NCBI GenBank assembly: GCA_030524635.1
Contig: JAUNGG010000006.1
Coordinates: 31,442-95,441, forward strand
Reading direction: 5' to 3'
DNA: 64,000 nucleotides
From: Lachnospiraceae bacterium
GTDB taxonomy: Bacteria > Bacillota > Clostridia > Lachnospirales > Lachnospiraceae
Positions 35,286 through 43,842 of this stretch are shown here, one piece after another (the stretch's first letter is position 1; every line of letters starts with the position of its first letter). The notes under the pieces are model-generated. The model made no database searches, was not told the DNA's origin, and saw only the letters and a list, made by a program, of their open reading frames with translations. Made by a program: the position numbers and the translations under genes.

Positions 35286-37086
35286 CTTCCACCATACCCT
35301 TCATTTGCCTGATTGGCAGCGTAAGAACTGCTTTGATCCCGGAACAAATCCCTTTCTTAAGCCGCAATCCGTACTCCTCACCATAATACAGCCGGATCCG
35401 GTTATTCACATTATAAATCCCATATCCGGTTTCCGAATCTACTTCTCCATTTTGGAGCTTGCTGTTTAACAATGCCATTTTTTCTTCTGGTATTCCTTCT
35501 CCATCATCCTCAACTGTCAGAACCATATTTTGTCCCACGACTTCTCCATAGACCCATACATTGCCTTTCCCCTCCTTTACCTTAATGCCATGATAAAGGG
35601 CATTCTCCACCAATGGCTGCAGGATCAGCTTAATGGTATGAAAATACTCCATCTCCTCCGGAATCCGGATGTCGTAATTCAGCTTCGCCTTATAGCGGAT
35701 CTTCTGGATCTCCAGGTAACTCCTAACATGTCTAGCTTCTTCTCTTAAGGTGATACATTCCCTCCCTCTGCTCAAACTGATCCGAAAATATTTTCCCAGT
35801 GCATTGGAAATCAAACTGATTTCCTCCGCCCCCTGACTCACTGCCTGCCAGGTAATCATATTCAGCGTATTATATAAAAAATGGGGATTGATCTGCGCCT
35901 GCAGTGCCTGCAGCTCTGCCTTCCGCTTCTGCTTTTGAACTTCCCGGACCTGCTCCTTCTCATTTTCCAGTTCTCTTATATTATCCTGAATGGTATCCAG
36001 CATCCGGTTAAAACTATTTCCTAACCGTCCAGCCTCATCCTCGTATGGATACGAAAAACGCACATCATAATCCCCGGCCCCCGCTTTCTCCATTTCTCCT
36101 GCCAGTTCCATCAGAGACTGCGTCAGCAGATCAGATATCCATAAAATAATGACCAGGCAGCCGGCGCTGGTTAGGCAGCTAACCAAAAATAAAAACCAGC
36201 GGATATGCTTCAGATCCTGCATCATAGAGGAAGTAGTCGACAACGCGTAGATCCTCCACTGATTGACATTCATAAGCGCCGCTGCTGCATAATAATTTTC
36301 CCCTTCTGCCGTTACCTCTCCATACCACTCCTGCTGCTCCTTCACCTGATCCAAGTCTGCCTTCTTCAATACAGCCTTTTCCAGCTCTGCCTCGTTTCCC
36401 AGAACATCCGTTCCATTTTCGTCCACAATAAACATCGTCTCAAATGCATCATATGCACCATCCAGATACTCTGCCAACGCTTCCTTTGACAGATTAATCA
36501 CATAATAAATATTCTCCCCTCGGATCTTCTGCCGGTAAACCACCGGTATGATCGGGCTTTTGCTCTCATACAGAGGATTTTCCATGGACGGAAACCAGGC
36601 AACCGTTTCCCATGGTTTGTACACAAAATACCTATACATAACGGTATCTTCAAACACAGTGCCTCTTTTTCGAATCATCAGATAATCATCAAAAATATAT
36701 TTCGATGTACAGATATACATGGAATCTACAAAATCATCGCTGTTCTTAATTTCAAATATTTTGTTTGCAATATCTCCTGCCAGGATCGGATCCATCGTTA
36801 CCTGATCATTCTGCAGAAATTCGTTCATAGGATTCAGAAAGGACAGATTGCTGCTGATCGCATTCACCTTTTGGGTCAATCCGGTAAACTTTTCCTCCAG
36901 ATGAAGATTTACCTGCCGCAAGATATCCTGCGAATTCTGCTGAAATTTTTTCGAAGTACTTCGATTTGCATAAAAATAAAATGAGATGCTGGAAAGGATC
37001 ATATTGACAGCCAGCAAAATACAAAATGTCAGAATGATCTTTATCCTCAGTTTACTGTTGAAAAAATATATTTTTATCTTCCCCAT
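35278..37086 (-). CDS. YesM-type sensor histidine kinase
   Basis: A 602-residue kinase started at the ATG 37086 (AGAAGGGG upstream); the longer GTG start at 37143 has no ribosome site. Membrane helix near 15-35, extracytoplasmic Cache-like sensor domain, second helix near 290-312, HAMP (about 315-365), then a GHKL histidine kinase with phosphoacceptor in LQAQINPHFLYNTLNMITWQ and an ATP-lid GYGIYNVNNRIRLYYG. YesM kinases sense sugars and phosphorylate YesN regulators. It is adjacent to the orphan solute-binding protein, which probably feeds the signal to it (inference). Confidence 0.93.
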   Translation of the reverse strand: MGKIKIYFFNSKLRIKIILTFCILLAVNMILSSISFYFYANRSTSKKFQQNSQDILRQVNLHLEEKFTGLTQKVNAISSNLSFLNPMNEFLQNDQVTMDPILAGDIANKIFEIKNSDDFVDSMYICTSKYIFDDYLMIRKRGTVFEDTVMYRYFVYKPWETVAWFPSMENPLYESKSPIIPVVYRQKIRGENIYYVINLSKEALAEYLDGAYDAFETMFIVDENGTDVLGNEAELEKAVLKKADLDQVKEQQEWYGEVTAEGENYYAAAALMNVNQWRIYALSTTSSMMQDLKHIRWFLFLVSCLTSAGCLVIILWISDLLTQSLMELAGEMEKAGAGDYDVRFSYPYEDEAGRLGNSFNRMLDTIQDNIRELENEKEQVREVQKQKRKAELQALQAQINPHFLYNTLNMITWQAVSQGAEEISLISNALGKYFRISLSRGRECITLREEARHVRSYLEIQKIRYKAKLNYDIRIPEEMEYFHTIKLILQPLVENALYHGIKVKEGKGNVWVYGEVVGQNMVLTVEDDGEGIPEEKMALLNSKLQNGEVDSETGYGIYNVNNRIRLYYGEEYGLRLKKGICSGIKAVLTLPIRQMKGMVEDV

Positions 37087-37142
37087 CGCTGCTTCCCCTT
37101 CTGATCTGACTAAATAAATCCGTGATTTTGTCGGAATCCCCA

Positions 37143-38504
37143 CTAAGGCTTCAAAGGATCGAAATTCTCGTTTTTGACTTCCCGCCCGATGTTATTTGAA
37201 ATTCCCTTTCGATACGCTTCATTATACCGCTCCGTCAGATCCTGAAGGCTCTCTTTAATATCGGCATCACTGAATATCAATTTTTTCATTGTGTCATACC
37301 AGTCCAGTCCCTTGATATTTACTGCATCTGAATTTAACTCCTGAGGTGTCCTGGGCCACATCTGATCATCTTCCAAAAGCAGCAAAGACTCCTCCTTCGG
37401 CTCGTATCCGCTTTCTTTTGCCATTTGAATAATCCAGGGAATGATCGAGCAGCCCAGTCCATTCATCTGATACTCCTTCAGATATTGAAGATCCGTAAAA
37501 ACAGCGCGATATACCTTCCACGCTTCTTCAAGATGCTCACTCTGGGCATTGAACAGATATCCATTGCTTAATGTATAATTTTGACTTCCCTTTACCACTC
37601 CGGCCGTAACAGGAAGCCTGGCGCAGCCCCATTCCGCTTCCATTGGAAACTGGTGGCTGTAGATTCCCTCTTCCGAATGGGTATAAGACATATACATTCC
37701 GATTTTTCCCTGTGAAAACATCTGCCGCAGGGGATCAATGTCCAGTTCCCGGCAGTTCGGATATGCACAATCTTCCGACAGTAATTCCCTCCAGCCTTCA
37801 ATCAAGGGCTGATACGCAGTAAAATCATAGCACCCTCTTTGAAAATCATACCCGGCCTCAAGCCCCAGCTCCCGGTTTCCCTGTCTCAAAATCGAACGTT
37901 CAATCCCTGCTTTTGACGTTTTCATATTAGCGGCAAATCCATAAATCCCTTCTCCGGATAATTTCTCTGTGATCATTCTGGCATCAGCAATTAATTCCTC
38001 CATGGTTTCCGGAGGCCTCTGAATACCAACCCGTCTGAAAATATCTTTATTGTAGTACAGTCTTGAAGTTGATGCTCCTGTAGGTAAAAAGTAACATCGA
38101 TCTCCTATTGCATTGATTCCCTCAAACCTTGCGCTTCCAAATATTTGACGAAACTCCTCATCCATATATGGATTTATATCGGCAAAATAATTTTTACTGA
38201 AAAAGGCACCAAATACCTCCGGAGTATACGCCATCAGATCCGGCGCATGGTTGCTCTGGAATGCAGTATTCATTGCCTGATAATAATTATCAGAAAAAAT
38301 CTTATATTCAACTTTAATATGATCCTTGTTCGTCCGGTTATATTCTGTGATTTTCTCTTCCTGAAAGACAGCATCATGCCGGTCCTTCGTCCAGACTGTC
38401 ACAATTACCGTTTCCTCCTGCTTCGGAACCGCCTTTCCGCCTCTGCCGCATCCACAAAGCAGCAGAACAAACACCATTACGGCTATTCTTCCAATTCGTT
38501 TCAC
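37143..38504 (-). CDS. Orphan extracellular solute-binding lipoprotein (ABC family 1 type)
   Basis: A 453-residue protein started at GTG 38504, preceded by AAGGAG and CGGA. Signal peptide with lipobox FVLLLCGCG, then a family 1 solute-binding fold: VTVWTKDRHDAVFQEEKITE, NAFQSNHAPDLMAYTPEVFG-like region and the hinge motif YYNKDIFRRVGIQRPPETME. It resembles sugar-binding proteins. No ABC permease or ATPase genes are near; instead it is 57 nt upstream of a YesM kinase. A sensory role, as in other binding-protein/LytS or YesM assemblies, is a reasonable inference. Confidence 0.88.
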   Translation of the reverse strand: MKRIGRIAVMVFVLLLCGCGRGGKAVPKQEETVIVTVWTKDRHDAVFQEEKITEYNRTNKDHIKVEYKIFSDNYYQAMNTAFQSNHAPDLMAYTPEVFGAFFSKNYFADINPYMDEEFRQIFGSARFEGINAIGDRCYFLPTGASTSRLYYNKDIFRRVGIQRPPETMEELIADARMITEKLSGEGIYGFAANMKTSKAGIERSILRQGNRELGLEAGYDFQRGCYDFTAYQPLIEGWRELLSEDCAYPNCRELDIDPLRQMFSQGKIGMYMSYTHSEEGIYSHQFPMEAEWGCARLPVTAGVVKGSQNYTLSNGYLFNAQSEHLEEAWKVYRAVFTDLQYLKEYQMNGLGCSIIPWIIQMAKESGYEPKEESLLLLEDDQMWPRTPQELNSDAVNIKGLDWYDTMKKLIFSDADIKESLQDLTERYNEAYRKGISNNIGREVKNENFDPLKP

Positions 38505-38531
38505 TCCGATCCCTTCTCCTTCCAAACAAAC

Positions 38532-38578
38532 AAAAGCCAGCCTCAGCGGTTTCTTGCTCCCACTTTAGCTGGCTTTTT
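38532..38578. terminator. Terminator between cupin gene and solute-binding protein gene
   Basis: AAAAGCCAGC / GCTGGCTTTT 10-bp stem flanked by A and T runs. It separates the cupin transcript from the SBP-kinase-TRAP genes on the same strand. Confidence 0.85.
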
Positions 38579-38702
38579 GCTCCTTATCCCTGTGCACTTC
38601 TATCCTCTCGAAATACAGATCCATCCAGCCAAGCCATGACATCCTGATCTCCCAATACGATCCTTATATTGTGTCTGAAAAGAACTGGCCCGAAACAGAC
38701 TG

Positions 38703-39047
38703 CTATTTCACAAAATCCTCTCTCATTGGAGTGAAAAAGTCCACTAAAATACCATCCTCAAGGCATTCACAGCCATGGACGATGTCATTCTGCTTTAAGA
38801 GAGTATCTCCTTGCTTTACCACATACGTTTTATCTCCGATCGTAAAGGAAAAGCTCCCGCTTGCCACATATGTGATCTGTGTATGAGGATGATGATGCAT
38901 TGCACCGATCGCTCCCTTTTTAAATGTATTTTCTACACACATCAGCTCATCACAGTATGCTAAAACTCTGCGTTCTACCCCGCTGGCAGCTTCCTCTGCC
39001 TCAACATCCTTCCAAAAGCACCAATTGCTCCCTTTTCTCTCCTTCAT
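38703..39047 (-). CDS. Cupin domain protein
   Basis: A 114-residue single-domain cupin. Motif 1 is GAIGAMHHHPHTQITYVASGSF (two to three histidines) and motif 2 is GDTLLKQNDIVHGCECLEDG with His. The fold suits a metal-dependent isomerase or a pectin-degradation-type (KdgF-like) protein. KdgF-like cupins ring-open unsaturated uronates, which would agree with a sugar-acid TRAP transporter nearby, but this is inference. It has its own promoter and LacI-type operator. Confidence 0.85.
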   Translation of the reverse strand: MKERKGSNWCFWKDVEAEEAASGVERRVLAYCDELMCVENTFKKGAIGAMHHHPHTQITYVASGSFSFTIGDKTYVVKQGDTLLKQNDIVHGCECLEDGILVDFFTPMREDFVK

Positions 39048-39078
39048 AGCCTTCTCCTTTTCTTTTAAGCAAGATTAC

Positions 39079-39090
39079 GTTATCGATAAC
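39079..39090. promoter_or_regulatory. Candidate LacI-family operator upstream of the cupin gene
   Basis: A perfect 12-bp palindrome GTTATCGATAAC with central CG lies between the predicted start point and the ribosome site of the cupin gene. A related half element GTTATCGTTATC lies at 39207-39218. Confidence 0.6.
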
Positions 39091-39106
39091 TTTACTGTCT
39101 TGATTG

Positions 39107-39135
39107 ATTGTATAACATTATATATTAATTGTCAA
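39107..39135 (-). promoter_or_regulatory. Cupin gene promoter
   Basis: On the minus strand TTGACA (39135-39130), 17 nt, then TACAAT (39112-39107). Transcription would begin near 39100, just ahead of the palindrome at 39079. Confidence 0.75.
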
Positions 39136-39277
39136 TGGCAGATCTTTACTTTTCACTGATTTTATACATGTTTTTCACCATTTTTGCACATTTAAGCCGC
39201 CGCTTGGTTATCGTTATCTATACTATTAAAAAATAAAGCAGACAGATTTCTCTGCTGCTCCATTTTCAGCATAAAGC

Positions 39278-40384
39278 TTAAAACGTATATCTGGATTCCC
39301 ACTGCCGGTTTTCAATAAAGCAATCGATATTTCCATTCATTACAATTACCGGCATTATCATCTCATTTGGATTCACCGGCTTCTTCTTTTCCGCCAGATA
39401 CTCTACCAGGATCTGTGCCGCCCGGTAAGCCTGATCATAATGCCTTTTATGGATAATGGCAGACAATTTGCCTTCCTTCATCAGCTGCACATTTTCCGCA
39501 AAAACATCGCTTCCAATGGCTGTCACACATTTTCCAGCCTCATCGATTGCCCGGCACATGGCCAGCGTATTCCTGGCGCTGCAGGAATAGATCCCCGCCA
39601 CATCCATATCTGCCCTTAAGAATTGGGCCAAGGAACGGCTTACCGAATCAATGGTCCCAAAATTGCTTAATTTTACGATTTCAAAATTACCATTTCGCTG
39701 CTTGATCTGCTTTTCAAAGCCTGACGCATTTTGATTTTGATCCTGAATGCTGAAATCACCGGTCAGCAAAATTCTTCCAGTGTCGGATCTTCTCACAAAG
39801 TTTAAGAATAAATCCGCCGCCAGGCTTCCCGCAATTTCATTATATGCAGTTACACAACAGAGCCGGTTGCAGGCCTGGTAATCTGTTCCAATGAATACAT
39901 AGGGTATCTTTTTATCATCCAAATGCTTTAGTGCATGCAGGAACCCAGGGTCATCTCCTCCCATGGAAATCACGCCATCGATATCATCCCCACACTGCTC
40001 CAGCATTTTTTCCATTGCCAGTCCCTGGTTCACCGGAGATCGTTCATACGGTATTTTACAGCATTGAATCTGGAATATGCTGTTGTTTTCCACATATCCC
40101 TCTAAGCCGTCCCATAAACAAGAAGCATAATATTGATTCTCACTCTCCGCATCCGGGAGAACTGCTGCAACCTTCAGCTTTCCTTTTTTCAGTGCGGATG
40201 CCATTACATTCGGCTTGTAATCCATCTCTTCCGCAATCTGCAGGATCCTCCGGCGAAGTTCATCTCCAACTCCTCCCGAGCCCTTTAAGGCACGCTGCAC
40301 AGTCATCGTAGTAACTCCCGCCACCTTTGCAATATCTGCCAGTGTTGTCCGTTTCGCCAATCCTTCTCCCCTCTTTCTGCTCAT
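39278..40384 (-). CDS. LacI-family transcriptional regulator
   Basis: A 368-residue repressor. N-terminal helix-turn-helix TTLADIAKVAGVTTMTVQRA, the hinge region near MDYKPNVMASALKKGK, then a periplasmic-binding-type sensor domain typical of sugar-responsive LacI proteins (VFIGTDYQACNRLCCVTAYN, GIYSCSARNTLAMCRAIDEA). It may really begin at TTG 40360 (MAKRTTLADI), since GGGGAGAAGG precedes it. It lies upstream of the cupin gene and is the probable owner of the palindrome at 39079. A TATACT -10 box lies at 40399-40394. Confidence 0.93.
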   Translation of the reverse strand: MSRKRGEGLAKRTTLADIAKVAGVTTMTVQRALKGSGGVGDELRRRILQIAEEMDYKPNVMASALKKGKLKVAAVLPDAESENQYYASCLWDGLEGYVENNSIFQIQCCKIPYERSPVNQGLAMEKMLEQCGDDIDGVISMGGDDPGFLHALKHLDDKKIPYVFIGTDYQACNRLCCVTAYNEIAGSLAADLFLNFVRRSDTGRILLTGDFSIQDQNQNASGFEKQIKQRNGNFEIVKLSNFGTIDSVSRSLAQFLRADMDVAGIYSCSARNTLAMCRAIDEAGKCVTAIGSDVFAENVQLMKEGKLSAIIHKRHYDQAYRAAQILVEYLAEKKKPVNPNEMIMPVIVMNGNIDCFIENRQWESRYTF

Positions 40385-40530
40385 TCCCTTGAGAGTATAG
40401 CATATTTTTCATAAATTTAATATGAAAATCTGCGAAGGATAGAGGATAATGTTTTCATCATATAGATTACCGAAAACCAGATACTACATACCAGGAGGTG
40501 AAGCCCGAGGAATAGTGCGCGCTTTTCCAT

Positions 40531-40680
40531 ATGAATTATGCTACGCCGAAGAATATAATTCTGTCTATCCTGGTGGCAGTCATCGCGTCTGTGGTAATGG
40601 GCGGAATCCCCATCGGCAGCTATGTGGCGGAAATCTTTATCGTATCCACATTTGGCTTCCCGCAGGCAGACAGAGCATAA
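40531..40680 (+). pseudogene. Remnant of a dicarboxylate/amino acid:cation symporter
   Basis: A 49-residue stretch (NYATPKNIILSILVAVIASV, then GGIPIGSYVAEIFIVSTFGF) resembles an internal part of DAACS symporters (GIPGGGYIGE...LIVSLYGFP in intact members). There is an in-frame stop just upstream and the frame ends at PQADRA, where the family would continue for about 100 residues. It is therefore a decayed fragment rather than a gene. Confidence 0.55.
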
Positions 40681-40686
40681 CGATCT

Positions 40687-40715
40687 TTGCATTAATAAAG
40701 GGTAACTGCTATAAT
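40687..40715 (+). promoter_or_regulatory. Promoter of D-cysteine desulfhydrase gene
   Basis: TTGCAT (40687-40692), 17 nt, TATAAT (40710-40715). It lies 31 nt upstream of the chosen start. Confidence 0.75.
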
Positions 40716-40745
40716 AAATAATGAATGAACGAGGAGGAAAAGAAA

Positions 40746-41816
40746 ATGAACAAACGAATGGAACAGGCCAAAAAGCTGATGGAGAAGCTCCCCAGAGTGA
40801 CCCTAGGATTCTTCCCTACACCTTTTTATAAGCTGGAGCGGATTTCCGAGGAGCTTGGGGTTAACTTCTACATTAAAAGGGATGATTTTTCCGGCATGAG
40901 CCTCTTTGGTGGAAATAAGATCCGCAAGTTGGAATATCTGCTTGGTGATGCAGAGGCCAGAGGATGCGAGTATGTGTTTACCTTTGGCGCCACCCAGTCC
41001 AACCACGCCATGCAGACGGTATCGGCCTGCCGCAAGCGGGGACTGAAGCCGGTGATCTACCTGACTGCCGTGGTAAAGCCGGACCCGGAGGATACCCGGT
41101 CGAACCTTCTGCTGGATAAGATCATGGGTGCAGAGGTTCATGTGGTGGAACTGTTTGAGAATGAGACGGAGGATGAGGCAGATGAGCGAGCCTTGGCTAT
41201 GGCCAGAGAGCAGATGAAGCAGCTGGAGGCAGAGGGACATAAGTGCTATGAGGTGCCCATGGGCGGAGCCAGCGCCGTAGGCTCTGCCGGATTTATCGGC
41301 GGATACATCGAGATGATGGAGCAGGCCCAGGCTCTTGGGGTGACTGTGGATTACGTATACCATGCCACGGGAACCGGCGGAACCATGGCAGGTCTGCAGG
41401 CGGGAAGAAAGCTTATCGGCGATGACCATACCCAGATCATCTCCATTAACGTAAGCGGCAAGGACGAGAACTACCCGCCGAAGATCGCGGCTCTGGCAAA
41501 CGAGACGCTTGCACTGATCGGCGCGGATCCTTCGATTAAGGTGGACGCAGCTGCAGATATCCATACGGACCTGGGCTATTATCATCCCGGCTATGAGATG
41601 CCGAATGAGGGCAGCAGCGAGGCCATCCGCTACCTGGCCAGGACAGAGGGACTTTTAGCAGATCCCGTATATACCGGCAAGGGTATGTACGGCATGCTGG
41701 ACCATATCCGCAGCGGGAAGATCCCGGCAGGAAGCAATGTGGTATTCTGGCATACCGGCGGAGCCACAGCGCTGTTTGCAGAAAAAGAGATCCTGGGAGA
41801 CCTGACTGCAAAATAA
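40746..41816 (+). CDS. dcyD: D-cysteine desulfhydrase family PLP enzyme
   Basis: A 356-residue fold-type II PLP enzyme started at 40746 because GAGGAGG lies 8 nt upstream. LGFFPTPFYKLERISEELG and the PLP lysine in LFGGNKIRKLEYLLGDA match D-cysteine desulfhydrase/ACC deaminase proteins. FGATQSNHAMQTVSACRKRG binds the substrate carboxylate, and HATGTGGTMAGLQAG is the phosphate loop. The family converts D-cysteine to pyruvate, H2S and ammonia, though some members act on other D-amino acids or deaminate diaminopropionate. It follows a symporter remnant that may once have been its uptake partner. Confidence 0.88.
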   Translation: MNKRMEQAKKLMEKLPRVTLGFFPTPFYKLERISEELGVNFYIKRDDFSGMSLFGGNKIRKLEYLLGDAEARGCEYVFTFGATQSNHAMQTVSACRKRGLKPVIYLTAVVKPDPEDTRSNLLLDKIMGAEVHVVELFENETEDEADERALAMAREQMKQLEAEGHKCYEVPMGGASAVGSAGFIGGYIEMMEQAQALGVTVDYVYHATGTGGTMAGLQAGRKLIGDDHTQIISINVSGKDENYPPKIAALANETLALIGADPSIKVDAAADIHTDLGYYHPGYEMPNEGSSEAIRYLARTEGLLADPVYTGKGMYGMLDHIRSGKIPAGSNVVFWHTGGATALFAEKEILGDLTAK

Positions 41817-42110
41817 AAAAGATCAACTGTCGTTATCTGTAGGGGCCGTTGCAAAATAGATCAATCATCATCTATGGAGCAACGGCTCCTTTACCGCTGC
41901 CGGCTCAACCGCCCAGGATACTTCCAGTTTGTAGCACCATCTTCTGCACAGTTTCCGCCTTCCGGGCCCTCGATATTATTCTTGCTTTGCTAAGCTTAGA
42001 GGAATTTTCCTTTAAAGTCAATTTCAAACCAGAATGAAGAGGCGCATGACGGTATCCAACAAAAAAGCCCCAACCCTGCAGATCTCATCTGCAAAATCGG
42101 AACTTCCCAG
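41817..42110. other. Gene-free stretch with hairpin downstream of dcyD
   Basis: Holds a long hairpin GGGGCCGTTGC (41842-41852) / GCAACGGCTCC (41879-41889) with inner ATAGAT/ATCTAT, followed by TTT; it is the likely dcyD terminator. The rest has a minus-strand reading frame ending near 41906 (ARIISRARKAETVQKM) without start or known relative, possibly decayed. Confidence 0.5.
42063..42090 (-). terminator. Terminator after tRNA-Lys copy 1
   Basis: GCAGATGAGATCTGC hairpin followed on the minus strand by GGGTTGGGGCTTTTTT. The related element after copy 2 (42308-42339) has a weakened stem. Confidence 0.6.
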
Positions 42111-42183
42111 TGCGCCCTCAGGGACTCGAACCCTGGACAAATAGATTAAGAGTCTACTGCTCTACCAACTGAGCTAAGGGCGC
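42111..42183 (-). tRNA. tRNA-Lys (CTT anticodon), copy 1
   Basis: On the minus strand the 73-nt gene runs GCGCCCTTAGCTCAG to GGGCGCA. The acceptor stem GCGCCC/GGGCGC, D arm, anticodon loop CTCTTAA (anticodon CTT) and T arm with GGTTCGAGTCC are all intact. CCA is not encoded. Confidence 0.95.
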
Positions 42184-42356
42184 ATCTTATTTTGTTCATC
42201 ACTTCCGTGACGCTTGTATTACTATAATACTATTTTTATAGAATGTCAAGCACTTTTTTAATTTTATTTTCAATCCTTGAACGTTTCGCATTCCCTCACA
42301 GGCAAAGAAAAAGCCCCAACCCCGCAGCTCTCGTCTGCAAAATCGGAACTTTCTAG

Positions 42357-42429
42357 TGCGCCCTCAGGGACTCGAACCCTGGACAAATAGATTAAGAGTC
42401 TACTGCTCTACCAACTGAGCTAAGGGCGC
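42357..42429 (-). tRNA. tRNA-Lys (CTT anticodon), copy 2
   Basis: Identical 73-nt tRNA sequence to copy 1. The downstream flanks (AATCGG, then a GGTTGGGGCTTTTTT element) are also related, with several base changes, so the two arose by tandem duplication of about 130 nt. Confidence 0.95.
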
Positions 42430-42496
42430 ATCTTTTATTTTATGCGATCCAGTGTGATTTTATGTCTCTCAACCGGAACATGTGTTATTTTACATC

Positions 42497-42525
42497 AAGG
42501 GGTTGAAAAAGTCAACCCCTTTTTT
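42497..42525. terminator. Terminator downstream of trxA
   Basis: GGGGTTGA-AAAAG-TCAACCCC perfect 8-bp stem; the T run is on the plus strand, while the minus-strand side, which would serve trxA, is weaker. Confidence 0.7.
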
Positions 42526-42629
42526 ACAAATTTTTTATCTTTTCTTAACATTATTAATTGTATATGCAATTATGTTAAATATCTGATTTTCCTGCGGTAC
42601 ACTTCTGCAGCATCTTTTACACGATTTCT

Positions 42630-42947
42630 CTACAGCGCTGCATTCACAAAACGGCTTAAGGCATCCTTGGACTGAAGCCCTACCATCCGATTCACTTCCT
42701 TGCCTCCCTGGAACAGGATCAGCGTAGGAATGCTCATAACACCGTAACGCTCTGCAATATCAATATTCTCATCAATATTCAGCTTGCCCACAGTTACCTT
42801 TCCGGCAAACTCCTCTGCTGCTGCTTCCACTGCCGGGGCCAGCATCTTGCATGGGCCGCACCAGTCTGCATAAAAGTCTACCAGCACAGCTTTTCCTGCC
42901 TGCAGTACATCTGTTTCAAAATTTTCAGTTGTAAATTTTTCAACCAT
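42630..42947 (-). CDS. trxA: Thioredoxin
   Basis: A 105-residue thioredoxin with the active site WCGPC (Cys30, Cys33) in VDFYADWCGPCKMLAP and the cis-Pro in MSIPTLILF. It reduces protein disulfides in the cytoplasm. A ribosome site AAGGAGG precedes the ATG. It is followed by a terminator hairpin at about 42.5 kb. Confidence 0.96.
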   Translation of the reverse strand: MVEKFTTENFETDVLQAGKAVLVDFYADWCGPCKMLAPAVEAAAEEFAGKVTVGKLNIDENIDIAERYGVMSIPTLILFQGGKEVNRMVGLQSKDALSRFVNAAL

Positions 42948-42990
42948 TCTTGTTTCCTCCTTATTTGCTTTCCAGATTCCTCTGTTTCTT

Positions 42991-43131
42991 TCATTCCTTC
43001 TTCGCGCCTCCGCCCAAATGGCGGTTGACCTCCAGTAATGATTTTTTCCAGCGAAGCACTTCTTTATTCAGCTCCAGGTTTCCGCTGAACTTTTTACTCA
43101 AGTTTTTTTTAATCTTGTCAGATATTCCCAT
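42991..43131 (-). CDS. Possible small basic protein (46 aa)
   Basis: A 46-residue reading frame begins MGISDKIKKNLSKKFSGNLE and ends NRHLGGGAKKE. It is helical and basic, without membrane segment or known family. It lies between trmB and trxA on the same strand. The upstream ribosome site is weak (AGAGG). It may be a real small protein or chance; comparison with related genomes would decide. Confidence 0.4.
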   Translation of the reverse strand: MGISDKIKKNLSKKFSGNLELNKEVLRWKKSLLEVNRHLGGGAKKE

Positions 43132-43206
43132 ATGGCAGCCTCTGCCTTCTAACTTCATTCTTATCATTATATTATGATACCAGGGTCAAAAGGTATTTTG
43201 CCAGAT

Positions 43207-43842
43207 TTACCGGCCCGCAACTAATTTACAGATCGGCTTTCCTTCTGCTGCAAACTTGGTTTCATATTCCGTCATTACATTGCCCTCTGCCAACTCTGAA
43301 TGATGAAGATCAAAGGTATGCTGGCGGATGCTCCAGCCTGCCTCTGGTATGGATTCCAGAGAGTAGTCGAATAATCCGCGGTTATCTGTCTTAAACTCCA
43401 CCGTTCCATCCTTTTCCAAGATCTGATCGTATACCTTCATAAACTCCGGTGAGGTCAGCCGGCGCTTGGCGTGGCGGTCCTTGGGCCAGGGATCGGAGAA
43501 ATTTAAGTAGATCCTGGACACTTCACCTGGCGCAAAGATCTCTGTCATCTCCTTGGCATCGATACACAAGAACCAGATATTGGTTAATTCTAACTGTTCC
43601 CGCTTTTCCAGCCCTCTCAGCAGAACGCTGGAATACCGCTCGATTCCGATATAATTCTTATCTGGATTCTTCTGGGCCAGCTCCATGATAAATTTTCCTT
43701 TTCCCATGCCCACTTCGATCTCAATGGGATTTGTGTTCCCGAACCGTTCTGCCCAATGTCCCTTCTCCCCCCGGGGATCCTGAACGACATAAGGACTTTC
43801 GGCAATTCGTTCTTCCGCACCGCGTATATGGCGCAGTCTCAT
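43207..43842 (-). CDS. trmB: tRNA (guanine-N7-)-methyltransferase TrmB
   Basis: A 211-residue SAM-dependent enzyme that makes m7G46 in tRNA. The SAM site is IEVGMGKGKFIMELAQKNPD, and the catalytic/RNA-binding part contains IYLNFSDPWPKDRHAKRRLT with the typical D-P-W-P-K motif; TDNRGLFDYSLE is also conserved. Length is normal. It is divergent from the SH3 protein gene with a 418-nt gap. Confidence 0.95.
   Translation of the reverse strand: MRLRHIRGAEERIAESPYVVQDPRGEKGHWAERFGNTNPIEIEVGMGKGKFIMELAQKNPDKNYIGIERYSSVLLRGLEKREQLELTNIWFLCIDAKEMTEIFAPGEVSRIYLNFSDPWPKDRHAKRRLTSPEFMKVYDQILEKDGTVEFKTDNRGLFDYSLESIPEAGWSIRQHTFDLHHSELAEGNVMTEYETKFAAEGKPICKLVAGR

Noticed and set aside
41849..42037. Plus-strand 62-residue frame downstream of dcyD
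   Set aside because: It starts inside the terminator hairpin and has no ribosome site.
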